DNA from: Aphidius gifuensis
Lineage: Eukaryota > Arthropoda > Insecta > Hymenoptera > Braconidae
Length of the DNA stretch: 64,000 nt
Direction of reading: 5' to 3'
NCBI RefSeq assembly: GCF_014905175.1
Contig: NC_057790.1
Location: forward strand, 1,550,001-1,614,000
In this document: positions 46,322 to 58,223 of the stretch, one piece after another
Layout: each line of letters begins with the position of its first letter
Numbering within the stretch: the first letter of the stretch is position 1
Notes under the pieces: model-generated
Seen by the model: the letters and a program-made list of their open reading frames with translations, nothing else
Database searches by the model: none
What the model was told of the DNA's origin: nothing
Made by a program: the position numbers and the translations under genes

Positions 46322-49077
46322 ATGACTCGTTTAACAGAAATTGAGCAAGTAATCTATCGAAAAAGCAAAGGTGACGTGTAAGTATTAATTGATTAAATAT
46401 AATTAATTAAATACCTTTTTTAACAAACTAATATCTAATGTACAAATTTTTTTCTTACAGCCTTAACAGTGTTAAAGCACCAAGCCAACTGAACACTACA
46501 ATTCCTGATGATTTAAATACTATCCTCAAGCATTACAATAAACAACCACTTCCAGGAATGACTGAGGATGCTAGAAATTATTGGCAAATTTTAAGAAGTT
46601 TAAAATACTATTCTCTTGAAAATTTAAAACCAGACATGTATTGGTATTTATTTAAATTACTTTTATACATTGAACAACATCGTGGAATAGTAGAAATGAA
46701 AAAATTTACTTTGTGGAATCAAAAGATACATAAATCATCGTATCGTAAAGATGAATTTGTGATACATGTACCTGGATTGTCTGAAGACAGACCATCTCTA
46801 CGTGCCAAAGATATTATTATGATCACTGGAACTGATACATCTTTAGCACTTAATGATCGTTGTGTTATTACATATGTTGGTAGTAATTATATTACAGTAA
46901 AACCATCGATAAAGTAATTATTTCTATTAATCATTTATATATTTTTCATATTGATAATGTTTTAATTAATAATTTATATTTTTAGATTTCAACAAATGTT
47001 AAAACCAGAACATTCATTTAACATTGAGTTTGAATATTCAGATTGGACAAGTGACGTTCAACATAATGTTCTTAATGTAGCTCATGATAATGAATTGCAT
47101 AAGTTTGTTTTTCCAATTGCTCAGCCTATTCCACCAATAAATCATCAACCTATTGAATGGATAAATCCAACTGTATCAAAAAATCTTGAACAACAACAAG
47201 CAGTTATAAATATTCTTGCTAAATCATCACGTCCAGCACCTTATCTTGTATTTGGTCCACCTGGAACTGGTAAAAGTACAACACTTGTTGAGGCAATAAC
47301 TCAAATATATCATCGTAATTCAAATCATAAAGTTCTTATTTGTACACCATCAAATTCAGCAGCAGATGAAATTGCTAAAAGATTATTAAATAGTTCAATA
47401 CCAGAAAATATAATATACAGAATGTATTCAGCATCAAAAAATCATGAAAGTATTGATGAATCAATAAAAGCTTGTTCAAATTTTGCAACAAATGAAGCTG
47501 TTTTTATTACTAAAAAAGTATTTATAACAAAAAAAATTGTTATTACAACACTTGCAACATGTATACGTATTCGTACTTATGAATTACGTGAAGATCATTT
47601 TGAATATTTATTTATTGATGAAGCTGGACAAGCAACAGAGCCAGAAACATTAATTCCAATGCTTGTAATGGCTGGTGAAGAAGGAAGATCAATAAGTGGA
47701 CAAGTTGTCATTGCTGGTGATCCAAAACAATTGGGACCAGTTTGTCAATCACCACTGAGTGAATATTTACTTGGAATTTCAATGCTTGAAAGATTAATGA
47801 TGAAGGAACCATACGTAAAAATTCCAGGTGTTGGATATGATCCAAATTATGTTACAAAATTAATAAAAAATTATCGTTCACATCCATCAATTTTACATGT
47901 ACCAAATGAACTTTTTTATGACAATGATTTAGTTGCAATGGGAGGTAAAGATACAACAAAAGGCTGTGACTGGTTGCATCTACCAAATAAAAAATTTCCA
48001 ATAATTTTTCATGCTGTTACAAAAGCAAATGAAACACGTGAATCAAATTCACCAAGTGTTTGTAATTTAACTGAGATTAATATCATAATGGAATACATTG
48101 ATAAACTTTTAAAAACAAAATTAGGAAATAAAAAAGTTGAAGAATGTGATATTGGTATTGTAACACCATATGCACTTCAACGTAATAAAATTCATGCAAC
48201 ATTAAATAATAAAAATCTTAAAAATATATCAGTTGGTACTGTTGAAACATTTCAAGGTCAAGAACGTGATATTATAATAATATCAACAGTAAGAACAGTT
48301 TTGTATCATCATAATAACACATATCATCCTGGATTTTTATCAAATCCAAAAAGATTTAATGTTGCAATAACAAGAGCAAAAGCATTATTGATTGTCATTG
48401 GTAATCCCATGGTTTTAAAGTATGATAATAATTGGCGAGAATTTATGGAGTATTGTAAAAGTAATGGTGCTTGTCGTGGTACAATTTTTGATCTTAAAAA
48501 ATGTTTAAATCGTGCACAGCTTAGATCAATGCTTGCTAAAAAACATGAAGCAATACCAATTAATCCAGATACACCAATGCCAGTTGTGGAAGATCCAAGA
48601 TCAGCTTTTAATTATGATGATGAAGTTGAAGATAAACCACCAAGGATAATGAAAATTCCAATTGGACCATTGCCTAAAAATTATTCGCCATTTATTGATG
48701 AAGATGGAATCTATCATGTAATAAAAGAAGAAGTTGATGAAGAAGAAGAAGAAGATGAAGATGGAAGAGAAGATGATGAATATGAAGAAGAAGACGAAGA
48801 AGTTAATCATGATGATGATGATGAAGTATGGGTTTCATCATCAGATGATGATGAAGTATGGGAATCATCAGGTGATTATAGTGATGATAATGAGTATTAT
48901 CGTAGCAGTGATGAAACAGACTCTTCCACAAGTAGTCAAATAGACACTACTTCCAACGAATTTCATTCAGCAAATACATCAGCATCCAGTGAGGCTAACA
49001 AACCAATTGAAATTCCAACTCAAAATAAAATTTCACTTGCTTTATTTAATCAAAAAATTGCTAATTTAATTATATAA
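46322..49077 (+). CDS. MOV10-type superfamily 1 RNA helicase
   Basis: Three exons (46322-46377, 46461-46913, 46986-49077) encode 866 residues. An N-terminal MOV10-like beta domain (about residues 60-170, with HVPGL.EDRPSLRAKD) precedes an SF1B UPF1-like helicase core. Motifs are I GPPGTGKST (47254), II DEAGQA (about 47620), III GDPKQLGP, IV NYRSHPS, V TVETFQGQERD and VI RFNVAITRAKALL. An Asp/Glu-rich tail (about 48725-48910) and a Ser/Thr-rich end follow. The family unwinds RNA 5' to 3' and acts in siRNA/piRNA and mRNA silencing (MOV10, Armitage). The chain is shorter at the N-terminus than human MOV10 and much shorter than Armitage. Whether it is the MOV10 or Armitage orthologue needs a tree. 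Confidence 0.88.
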
Positions 49078-49425
49078 AATTATAAATTACTTTTTTTGAT
49101 TAAAAGTAAATAGTTGATAATTTTTTTTATCTGAATTCTGTGAATCAGAATATAATAAATTATAAAATTATTTAATATTTATCAATTAATTTAATTTCAA
49201 CATGATAAATTTTTTGTTATAAAAACAAAAAAAAAATAGATATTTTTGAAATAAAAAAATATTTATTTATTTTATAATTAAGCTATCACCAAAATAATGG
49301 TACAAAAAATTTAATAATAATCATTAATTTTTTAATAACAAAATAATAATGTTATTTATTTTATTTATAAACCCTTCACCAAGCCATCATCTTCACAACA
49401 TTTCCAATGTATTATTTAAATAATT
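49078..49425. other. Convergent 3' region of helicase and CPOX genes
   Basis: AT-rich stretch of about 350 bp between two convergent genes. It contains possible poly(A) signals on both strands and no gene. Confidence 0.4.
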
Positions 49426-50574
49426 TTACTTGTTAATATTTAACCAGTCTTTTGGATTTTTCAGCACTTCCATAAGTTGTCCTTCTTTTGAATTTTTATC
49501 TGGTTCATTCATGTATTCCCAACGAGCAGTTAATGGCAATGACATCAATATACTTTCATATCTAGCACCTGGTGTATTTAATCCAAATTTAGTACCTCTA
49601 TCATATATTAAATTAAATTCTACATATCTTCCTCTTCGTAATAGCTGCCATTGTCTTTCAGCCAAACCATATCCATCATCTTTATGTTTTTCAACAAGTG
49701 GAACATATGATGGTACAACTGATTCAGCACATGATTCAACAAATTTAAATGCTTCTTCTTGGCTTGGTGTATCTAAATCATCAAAAAATATACCACCAAG
49801 ACCTCTTGATTCTTCTCTGTGTTGTATAAAAAAATATTTATCACACCAATCTTTAAATTTTTTATAATATGATGGATCATGTTTATCACATGCATCTTTT
49901 AATGTTTTATGAAAATGTTTAGCATCATCTTCATTTAAATAATATGGTGTTAAATCGGTACCACCACCAAACCACCATTGTACACTACCATCATTATTAT
50001 ATATTTCGAAATAACGATAATTAAAATGTATTGTTGGTACCATTGGATTTCTTGGATGTATAACAGCACTTACACCAGTTGCAAAAAATGGCAATGTACC
50101 ACTATCAATTTTTTTACCACGTGCACGCATTTGTTGAACAGCACCTGGTGGTAATGAGCCATGTACAACTGATATATTAACACCAGCTTTTTCAAATACT
50201 GTACCATCTTGAAGTACACATGTTATACCACCACCTCCTTCTTTTCTTAACCAACGATCAACTTTAAATTTTTCATCTTTCTCAATTGATTCAAGTGAAC
50301 GACAAAAATCTGATTGAATTTTCATTATTAATAATTCCATCTTTGTTTTCATATCACCAGCATTTTTTTGTAAATCAATTGTTGATGTTATTGGTTCTGC
50401 CATAAAATTTGATATGTTTAATTGTGCTTTAGTGGCAAATGCCTGATGATTATGACTTTTGTAGATGGTTAAACCAACAACAGATGATCCCAAGCCATAG
50501 TATAATAATTTTTTTAGCCTTGGATTACATTGACTGTAACTTTGTATTACTCTAAATAATGTTTGTGATACCAT
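49426..50574 (-). CDS. Coproporphyrinogen III oxidase, mitochondrial
   Basis: An intronless gene of 382 residues. It oxidatively decarboxylates two propionates of coproporphyrinogen III to vinyls in heme synthesis, using O2. Residues 1 to about 50 are a basic/hydrophobic presequence (MVSQTLFRVIQSYSQ...) fitting import to the mitochondrial intermembrane space. The rest is the full conserved domain, with RKEGGGGITCVLQDG, VHGSLPPGA, HFNYRYFE, WWFGGGTDLTPYY, CDKYFFIQHREESRGLGGIFFDD, RRGRYVEFNLIYDRGTKFGL and SLPLTARWEY. The start is the ATG at 50574; a longer frame begins with GTG and is not supported. Lack of introns is notable beside multi-exon neighbours, but no poly(A) or retro-copy signs are seen and the gene looks functional. 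Confidence 0.95.
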   Translation of the reverse strand: MVSQTLFRVIQSYSQCNPRLKKLLYYGLGSSVVGLTIYKSHNHQAFATKAQLNISNFMAEPITSTIDLQKNAGDMKTKMELLIMKIQSDFCRSLESIEKDEKFKVDRWLRKEGGGGITCVLQDGTVFEKAGVNISVVHGSLPPGAVQQMRARGKKIDSGTLPFFATGVSAVIHPRNPMVPTIHFNYRYFEIYNNDGSVQWWFGGGTDLTPYYLNEDDAKHFHKTLKDACDKHDPSYYKKFKDWCDKYFFIQHREESRGLGGIFFDDLDTPSQEEAFKFVESCAESVVPSYVPLVEKHKDDGYGLAERQWQLLRRGRYVEFNLIYDRGTKFGLNTPGARYESILMSLPLTARWEYMNEPDKNSKEGQLMEVLKNPKDWLNINK

Positions 50575-50906
50575 GATTGAATTTTTTTTGTTTTTTAAAC
50601 ACACTTTTTATTGTTTATATTTATTATTGTTACATAGACACTTGACACAGCTGATAGCACCAGAGTTCAGCCATGTTTACATCACGTGATCAAGATTTAA
50701 AGACCAGCTGTAAATTGAACTTTAATTTTCTTTGAATTGTTTTTTAAATGCCAAAAAAAATTCATTCTCAAGTAATTTTTGAAAAATATTATTAATTGAC
50801 ATAAGCACACCTGTCAAATGATTATAAACCAACAAAAAAAAATTAATTAAGTGAATTTCTTCAAGTAATTTAGAATCATCATTGAAAAAATGACAAAAAA
50901 ATAATT
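50575..50906. other. 5' flank of CPOX
   Basis: Upstream region of the minus-strand CPOX gene, with TCACGTGA at 50683-50690 (an E-box palindrome). No gene is seen. Confidence 0.4.
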
Positions 50907-50979
50907 GTTCTCGCCCAGGTTCGAACTGAGGACCTTCCGCGTGTTAGGCGGATGTGATAACCAACTACACCACGAGAAC
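50907..50979 (-). tRNA. tRNA-Val (anticodon AAC)
   Basis: The 73-nt minus-strand sequence folds as a cloverleaf. The acceptor pair is GTTCTCG/CGAGAAC. The D arm is GTGTAGTTGGTTATCAC. The anticodon stem is TCCGC/GCGGA with loop CTAACAC (AAC). The T arm is CTCAG-TTCGAAC-CTGGG. Internal A and B boxes for RNA polymerase III are present. The 5' half of this gene lies in one arm of a perfect palindrome, so a truncated second 5' half sits opposite at 51054-51083. Confidence 0.93.
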
Positions 50980-51083
50980 GATATCAACAAAATTTATTAT
51001 TGACATATTGAACCGCGCGGTTCAATATGTCAATAATAAATTTTGTTGATATCGTTCTCGTGGTGTAGTTGGTTATCACATCC
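50950..51083. repeat. Perfect 134-bp palindrome including half a tRNA gene
   Basis: Positions 50950-51016 are the exact reverse complement of 51017-51083 (67-bp arms, no spacer, centre at the GCGC of CCGCGCGG). The left arm contains the 5' 30 nt of tRNA-Val; the right arm carries the same 30 nt in the + orientation, then diverges. Confidence 0.95.
51054..51083 (+). pseudogene. Truncated tRNA-Val 5' half
   Basis: Thirty nucleotides identical to the start of the tRNA-Val gene (acceptor 5' strand, D arm with A box). The anticodon and T arm are missing, so there is no B box and it cannot make a tRNA. Confidence 0.85.
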
Positions 51084-51807
51084 ACATGGATAATTCCCAA
51101 ATAATTCCTTAATAATATTAAAAATATTTCAAACAATTAATTTGGTATCAATTTAAATTCAATATAAAATGTTTAATTAATTTTTAAATTAATAATTCAT
51201 AATATTAATTTTATTTTAATTATACATCATTTGAAATTTATAATTAATTTTCTATAATTAATTGTAATTAATCATGCAAATTTAATTAACATTGTCATTA
51301 ATTTTTTGTTTGTTTTAGACATTCCTAAAAAATTACTAAAATTACTAAATCGAAATAATTTTTAATTATTGTCTTAGTAATGAAAAAAATATTTTTATGT
51401 GGAATATAAAATAATCAACATGTATTAATTATGAGTATTATGACTGATGGTCTTTTGGTTGACAATTTCACATATACAGTCGGTTTAAATGTCAGTACTT
51501 TGTGGTATTAGTCATGTGTATTCACACTTGGCCAAGCACATGACTCAACCGTTCAAGTGACAGTAGGGGAATGAAGAAACGTCGACAAATAAATACATAA
51601 AAAAAAAATAATAATAAAAAACATACATTACAACTGAGTGCAAGTAAGTGCAACTGAGCCACGACTACAGCACAAGCCAAAGACAGTCTAAAAAAAATTG
51701 TAAAAGTTTTAAAAAAAATAAATTGTGGTAACCAGATGCGTTGGTGGATCATCACGTGGGACTAAAATTAGTTGTTTTTTATTTACATTTTTGTGATAAA
51801 AATAATA
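51084..51807. other. Spacer and 5' region of the SAM/SH2 adaptor gene
   Basis: AT-rich until about 51480, then a less AT-rich stretch (51480-51750) likely to be promoter and 5' leader. No gene is seen. Confidence 0.4.
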
Positions 51808-54688
51808 ATGTCAGAATTATCACGTTCAATTGCAATTGAATTGATATCTGGCTGGAGCACAAAAGAGGTGATTGACATTCTTCAAAAGGTGAGGTGAAAT
51901 CTTTTTTTTTTTTTATCATGATAATTAACCGGTTATCCGTTGTCCCAGACATTGGACTCTTGATCCAACCGGTTGATAACGGCGCGAAAATTTAATCAAG
52001 TTTTTCAATTTAATATCAGCCAAATTGAGAAAATAATTTTATATATGGAAATTAATTAAATGCACTTGTTGGATTTGATAGAAATTATTTTTTTTTCGTT
52101 TCGAAAATATTGTATCAACTGTTTTTCTAAATAAATATTTAAAAATTTTCTAGAATGACCTTGAAGACTGCTGTTCAGCTGTGCAAAAAAGACAAATTGA
52201 TGGAGATGAACTCTTGGTAATTATTTAATTAATTGTTTATTTATTTTTAATGTTAATTGCTTTATTTTTGTTTTTTTTTTTTAGCACTTGACTGAAGGAA
52301 AATTAGCACTATGGAAACGAGATTTATCACGACCACAAATACGGTGAGTTGGAAATTTAAAATAATCATCAAAACGTTGATTAATTTCTAAGCTAAAAAT
52401 ATTTATATTTAGATTGTTTTTAAATTTTTTAAAATGTTTATTTATTTATTAGAAATTTATGGAGTTTTGTCGAAATGCTCAATCAAACACCACAAAAATT
52501 TGTATCTCCATCTGTAATTTCACAACACCGAGAAGAGCCAACAAGTGATTCTGGCTCTTGGGGTACAGATTTCGAGGATGATGATGATGAAGACAGTGAA
52601 AAATCAAATAATCAACAGCAACATAATCAAAATGATACTTCCTACATTCCAGAAAGAAGTTTAAATTTTCGTAATAGCTTGTTGATGTTTCAAAAACCTG
52701 ATAAATTAAATGAACATTTAAAATCATCGGAAAAACAAGAAAATATACCTGAAACAATTTACAATAATTGTGATAATAATGAAACAAATTATCAAACTGA
52801 AAATGCACATATGAATTCCAAAGATAATGATAATATTTCATCAAAAAAAAAATTAAATACTTGTTCATTAGTTAAAAATTTAAGTATTTCTTCATCCTCT
52901 GTTTATCAAGAGATACATACTGGAGTTCTACAAAAGCCTCAAGATGTTAAAAAAAATTTAAAATCACCTGAAAAATCTGATGAACTACCACGTCCACCGA
53001 CAATGCTTACAAACTTTGATCTCGTTGCAAATTTACCAACAAAAGCTGAAGAAAGTGAAGATGAATACGAGCAATTTGATGAACAAATAATAATAGAAAA
53101 TCAAAAAAAATTTGCTAGTTGTAATTCAATTAATGGATCAATTGAAAGTTTTGTTGGTTCAAAAACAGACAGTAGTGCTGACAGTAGAGAAAAAGACGAA
53201 GAAATTTATGAATCAATAACTGAAACACCAGAAGACACAGCGTATCATTGTCTTCCAAATCAATCGTCATTCATGAAAGAATCACCTCCTCCATTGCCAG
53301 CAAAACCACTTGTTCCAGTTGACGTATCAACAATGCCAAAGAAACTTAATGAAAACGGTAATACTCTTGAAATAATTATTATAATATCATTGTGTAACAT
53401 CTGGTCCAGTCCACCCTAAACAAAATTTACATATGTACAATTCTCCAGTCATGTGAAATGCAACTGTAACATCAGTTACATTCTCAATGATTACTCTCTA
53501 AAATGCCATTAAACGTATTGTCTTTTTATCTGAAAATATCTAAGGGTTTATTAATTGGCTTGATGTTAAGATTAACCGATGAAATATTTGATATAATTGT
53601 CAAAATTAAAAGAGCTTTGTCCAGGTGTTTTGTGACACACATAGACAATCAAGATAAACCAGGTATCATTTTTATTTTCTCTCTTAAAAACAAATAGATA
53701 AATTATTTTTTAAATTACATATTATTAATTAAAATTTATTTTTGGATAGACTAAAAATAACAGTGTTATTTTAAAATAATTTCAAGGTCGAAAACCCCAC
53801 ATGAGTGTGGACCAACGGACGGTTTATTTCGATTTAAATTTATAAAATTTCGTAGGATATTGTTCAGTTGAATTATACTCACTAAACTCAACGTATTGTA
53901 TTGTTAATATTTTTTTTTTGTTATAAAAAAAATCAATATGGTTTCAGAAACAAAACAAATTTTAAATTTTAATACATCAATACATAAAAAAACATGTCTT
54001 TCTGAGTGTCTTACAGAGGCAACATTAACACAAGCCCGATTGAATCTTTTAAGTCAGTATTGTGTAATGGAAAAATATCTGTAAATTATTTATTTTAAAT
54101 AATATTATATTTACAGAACGTACACCTGATAAAAAATCATCAATGCTGGATATAAGAGCAACGAGACCTCTTCCACCACCACCAGAAAAACAGTCTTATA
54201 TGGATTGTTCATGGTTTCACAATGTCTCAAGAGAACAAGGAATTGCATTGATCAAAGAACGTAAGTTTAGATTGATATTTAAATGCTGAAAAAAAACTGA
54301 ATAAAAAATATAATTGTTTATTTATTTAAGGACCATTTAATGGATACTTTTTGCTTAGACCATCATCTTCAAATCCAAATAATCCTTTGGCTCTTGTTCT
54401 TTGGTTTAAAGATCGTGTGTACAATGTCCCTGTTAGAAAAAGATCTGATAATAGGTAATTAATTTATAAAACAAATAAATTAATAATTAATTTATAATAA
54501 ACAATTTGTTTTTTTATTTTAGATATGCTTTAGGATCACCAAAAGTCAATGAACAAACATTTTTAAGTATTGAAGATATTGTTAAATTTCATTCACGTGA
54601 GGCGTTGATGTTAAACAGTGGTGGTGTTCAAACTGGAAGCACCAAGCTCACTGAAACACCACCAGGAGGTGGATACTTTAAAAAGTAA
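51808..54688 (+). CDS. SAM- and SH2-domain adaptor, SLP-76/BLNK-like
   Basis: Exons 51808-51888, 52154-52216, 52285-52343, 52453-53357, 54117-54260, 54331-54454 and 54523-54688 join in frame to 513 residues. The N-terminus (about 8-75) is a SAM-like helical domain (STKEVIDILQK...LEDCCSAVQKRQIDGDELLHL). The middle is acidic and disordered, with Tyr motifs (DEYEQF, EIYESI, TAYHCL) and SH3-type proline motifs (PPPLPAKP, RPLPPPPEK). The C-terminus (about 405-500) is an SH2 domain (SWFHNVSR, FLLRPSSS with the phosphotyrosine-binding Arg). That order matches the SLP-76/BLNK adaptors, which link tyrosine kinases to downstream effectors in the cytoplasm. The insect receptor it serves is not evident. 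Confidence 0.85.
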
Positions 54689-55109
54689 AAAATTATTAAT
54701 AACTTACTAAGTATTAATAAATATATAAATACTCGACTGATTTAATCTCAATGACAATTTACAGTATGTTTTTATTTTGATGACTGATTAAATAATTAAA
54801 TCAGCATAAATCATATATTTATTGCAATTAAAAATTCATATCTTTTACAATTAAATATTAAATTTACTTAAAATTATTATATAAGAAAATTTATTTATCA
54901 AAAAATAATTTTTTATTGTGGTTTGATCATTATTACTTGTGCCTTGATATAAAAAATATATATACAATTTCTATAACTTTGTATTGTTGTCATTTATTTA
55001 AAATTAAAAACTATTATTTTTTAAAAACTTGAAGAATAAAAATTGTGATAAATTATTAATATCAAAAAAAAATATTATAGAAATTATTGAAATTTTGTTA
55101 TCATGGTTT
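54689..55109. other. Convergent 3' region of SAM/SH2 and NAGK genes
   Basis: AT-rich 420 bp between two convergent genes; no coding signal. Confidence 0.4.
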
Positions 55110-56596
55110 TTAATATTCATCACGTTTGTAGGTAAAAAATTCATCACAATTTTTATCATGTGTTTTAACAAGACTATTACAATTTATTTTATCAGCAGCT
55201 ACATAACAAGCACCAACTGCTGAAGATGTTGTCAAACGTAAAAGTATTAATTCATCAATAATATTTGATTCATGAATTTTTTTAATAAATGATTCTTTTA
55301 AAAATTCCCAAGATTTCCATACAGATCCAACACATATAACTCTCAATTTTTCATTTTTAAATTTTGAATTCTACAAGCGAAATAAAATGATATATTTTTA
55401 ATAAATTATACATTATTTAAAAAATAATATTTACCTTTGAGAGAAGTCCAGTGATATGTTTAGCAAGATATTGTCCAGCTTGTGAAAAAAGTAATAAAGA
55501 AAGTTCATCATTTTCTTGACAACCATGTGCAATTTTTTCAGTTACCATGGCAAATTTACTTTTATCAAAATCATTGTACAAATGACGAAGCATTTCATGT
55601 TGATTATTGACTTGAAAAAAATTTTTAAAAATATCCCAAACATATGTAATTGATTGTGGTGCCTTTTCAAGACCATCAATATCATCAAATATATATTTAC
55701 ATGCTTTGTGTGCAATCCAGTATGCTTTAATTAAAAACAAATCAATTGAACCAATTATTGTTGTATAATTTATGTAAAAGTATTTCAAATTATAATTACC
55801 ACTTCCTTCATCACCCATCATATGTCCCCATCCACCACAGCTAGATGTAGTACCATCAGAATTAACCAAAAGTCCATTACTTCCAGTACCAGCAATTAAA
55901 ACAATACCTCTATTTTTACATCCTGTTTGTAAACTACCAATTGTATCAGATTCAACAACATATTCTTTGCTGATATTTGGAAAATCTTCTTGTAAAGTTT
56001 TTACAAGTTTTGCATTTGTTTCTCTCTCCTCACAACCACTCAAGCATAAACCCTAAAGATAATAAATATTTTTTAATTTATATTCTAACTAGGATTAAAA
56101 ATATTCATATAAACTTACAACACAATCAAGAGGATGTTCATCAGGTATATTTAATTTCTCCTTAGCTTGATCAATCATACTGGCTATTCTTTTTGCAGTC
56201 TCTTTCATTCCAATTTGCTGATAAAAAATTAACAAACATATATTTTTCGAAATGATAAATAACATTAATAATTTACCCAGTGATTTGTACTGGATCCTTT
56301 GATATTTGCCAGTTGATTACCCTTGCCATCCATCACTATCAGTGATGAATGAGTACCACCGCTATTGATAAAATTTAAAAAAAAAAAACTCATTAATCAA
56401 GCAATGAACATTTAAGCTTGGATTATAGATAATATTATCAGTTTTATTTAAAATTAAAAATGGAAATAAAATACAGCTTAAGTATACTTAATAATTTATA
56501 ATATTAATAATAAAAAGCTTTTATTTTTTAATTTTAATACATGAATTTAGCTTACCCTTCAATTCCACCAATTATAATATCTTCCGGCTTTTCCAT
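55110..56596 (-). CDS. N-acetyl-D-glucosamine kinase
   Basis: Five minus-strand exons (56596-56556, 56361-56277, 56217-56119, 56052-55435, 55370-55110) join to 367 residues. It belongs to the BadF/BadG/BcrA (ASKHA) sugar kinases and phosphorylates GlcNAc from lysosomal or dietary breakdown to GlcNAc-6-phosphate in the cytosol. Seen motifs are IIGGIEGGGTHSSLIVMDGKG (phosphate-1 loop), GSSTNHW, GLCLSGCEERE, LIAGTGSNGLLVN, SSCGGWGHMMGDEGSG and ICVGSVWKSW. The start is the only ATG in exon 1. Length is close to human NAGK (about 344). Chitin and glycan turnover make it a normal insect housekeeping gene. Confidence 0.92.
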
Positions 56597-58223
56597 TGCA
56601 GCGAAATTTAATTTAATGATGTGTATTAAATATAAATAATTAAGCAATCACAATTTTATTATGTTAAGTTTATTTTTCATATAGAAATTGCAATTTCTAT
56701 GGTGAACTTGAAGAGCAATTGCTTGATGATCAGAGTTTTATTGGCAGCTGTTGTGGTACATAGTTCAATTGCGTGGTTCCAGCTTGTGTTGCATTGTCTT
56801 GCTGTGTTGTACAAGTAGACAATCAAGTTCTGTAATATAAAAAAAAGGGGGTAATACAAAATAAACCAACAAATCAACAACAAATCGTTACTTTCAACCG
56901 ATTTCATCACTTCCTTTTTACATCAAGCCAAATCAATCAGTCCAATTTAACATTATCAAATTCTACATCAGCCTAGATGAAAAAAATATATTTAATAAAT
57001 GCAATAAATTCATTCCAACAGGTGGCAAAATATATGAGTAATTTTATTTGAAAATAATTAGTAAAAAAAAATAAAAATTACTCAAAAAATACATTAAGCC
57101 CTCTGTACACAGCATACATGTCAAAGACTTGAATTTTAATGTCATTTAATTGTCATTTTTACAATCATAATAAGAGAGCTATTAAAAAAAAAATTACCAG
57201 CTGTTTTAACATAACTACTTGATAATTTATTATTGACAATTGTTTTATCTTTTTTTTTGTGTTTAATTAATCACCAACAGTGTACGAGAGCCTTAGAGTA
57301 CATTATAAACAAAAAACAATAAGAGAGAAAAAAAAATAAAAAACAAATAAAAATAATAATCACAAACTAATTCCCCATTGGCCATGTAGGGACAACAATA
57401 TAAATAAAATAAATAAACAACAGCAATAATTCTAAATTTAAAAAATTAAATTCTTTTTATTAAATTAAAAAATAATTAAATTAAATTATTAAGTAAATTT
57501 TTAATTATAAATAATGTACTCCAAATTGAAAATTCATCAGTCAAAATCATCAAAGGTACTTGATGTTTTTTTTTTTTTTTTTTTCTAAACAATATTCTAA
57601 TTAATTTGCACAAATAATTTATCACTAGCAAAAACAACTTTAATAAAAAAAAAGTTTTACTATTTTTTTCTACAACACAAATAATAATAATAAAAAAAAA
57701 TAATAAAGTTAATCATCATCAAATTAGTAATTCAATATATCAGTGTGTGTGAGAGAGAGTGGCAGTAACTTTATTTGTGTTTAATTTTTTATTTATTTGG
57801 AGCTAATGATATTTTTGCCACGACACAATAAATAACAATAAAATAATAATTAATATGCTGTAAAAGATAGTTAAATATTATTCACACTGTCACATAGTTA
57901 TTTTTCATAGTGAATGTTTATGGATACAAATATACAATTAAATCAAGGATGTCGTCATAATGTCACGGATATATGATCTCAAGTAATAACGGGTGTTAAC
58001 CCGTGTGGATTTCAATCACAATTATATTAGTTGATTGTATCATGAAATATATTTGTGTTTAGTCAACGTAACCATCACTGCAATAATGCCAGGGCAAGAA
58101 AAAATACTTGGATTATAATTACTTATTTATAAATAAATTAATGAAAATAATATTGATAAATAATTACACATTAATTTATACTTAATGATATATTGTTATT
58201 AATTTTTTTGTGTATTATTACAG
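56597..58223. promoter_or_regulatory. Bidirectional upstream region of NAGK and PI3K class II
   Basis: The two divergent genes are separated by 1.6 kb of AT-rich DNA. A GC-richer part at about 56690-56830 may be the NAGK promoter. A perfect 6-bp inverted repeat (ACGGGT...ACCCGT) occurs at 57989-58004. The PI3K ATG at 58224 directly follows a splice acceptor (TTACAG), so its 5' UTR exon must lie upstream in this interval, but I cannot place it. Confidence 0.4.

Noticed and set aside
49426..50604. CPOX as a processed retrocopy because it has no introns
   Set aside because: The frame is complete with a mitochondrial presequence, there is no poly(A) tract or target-site duplication, and no intron-bearing parent is in the window.
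53358..54116. Possible extra exons in the large intron of the SAM/SH2 gene (about 53553-53663 and 53948-54080)
   Set aside because: Open stretches with partial splice sites exist, but joining them to the flanking exons in the required phase gives immediate stops.
57989..58004. ACGGGT...ACCCGT inverted repeat upstream of PI3K-C2
   Set aside because: Only 6-bp arms; expected often enough by chance to be no more than a weak regulatory candidate.
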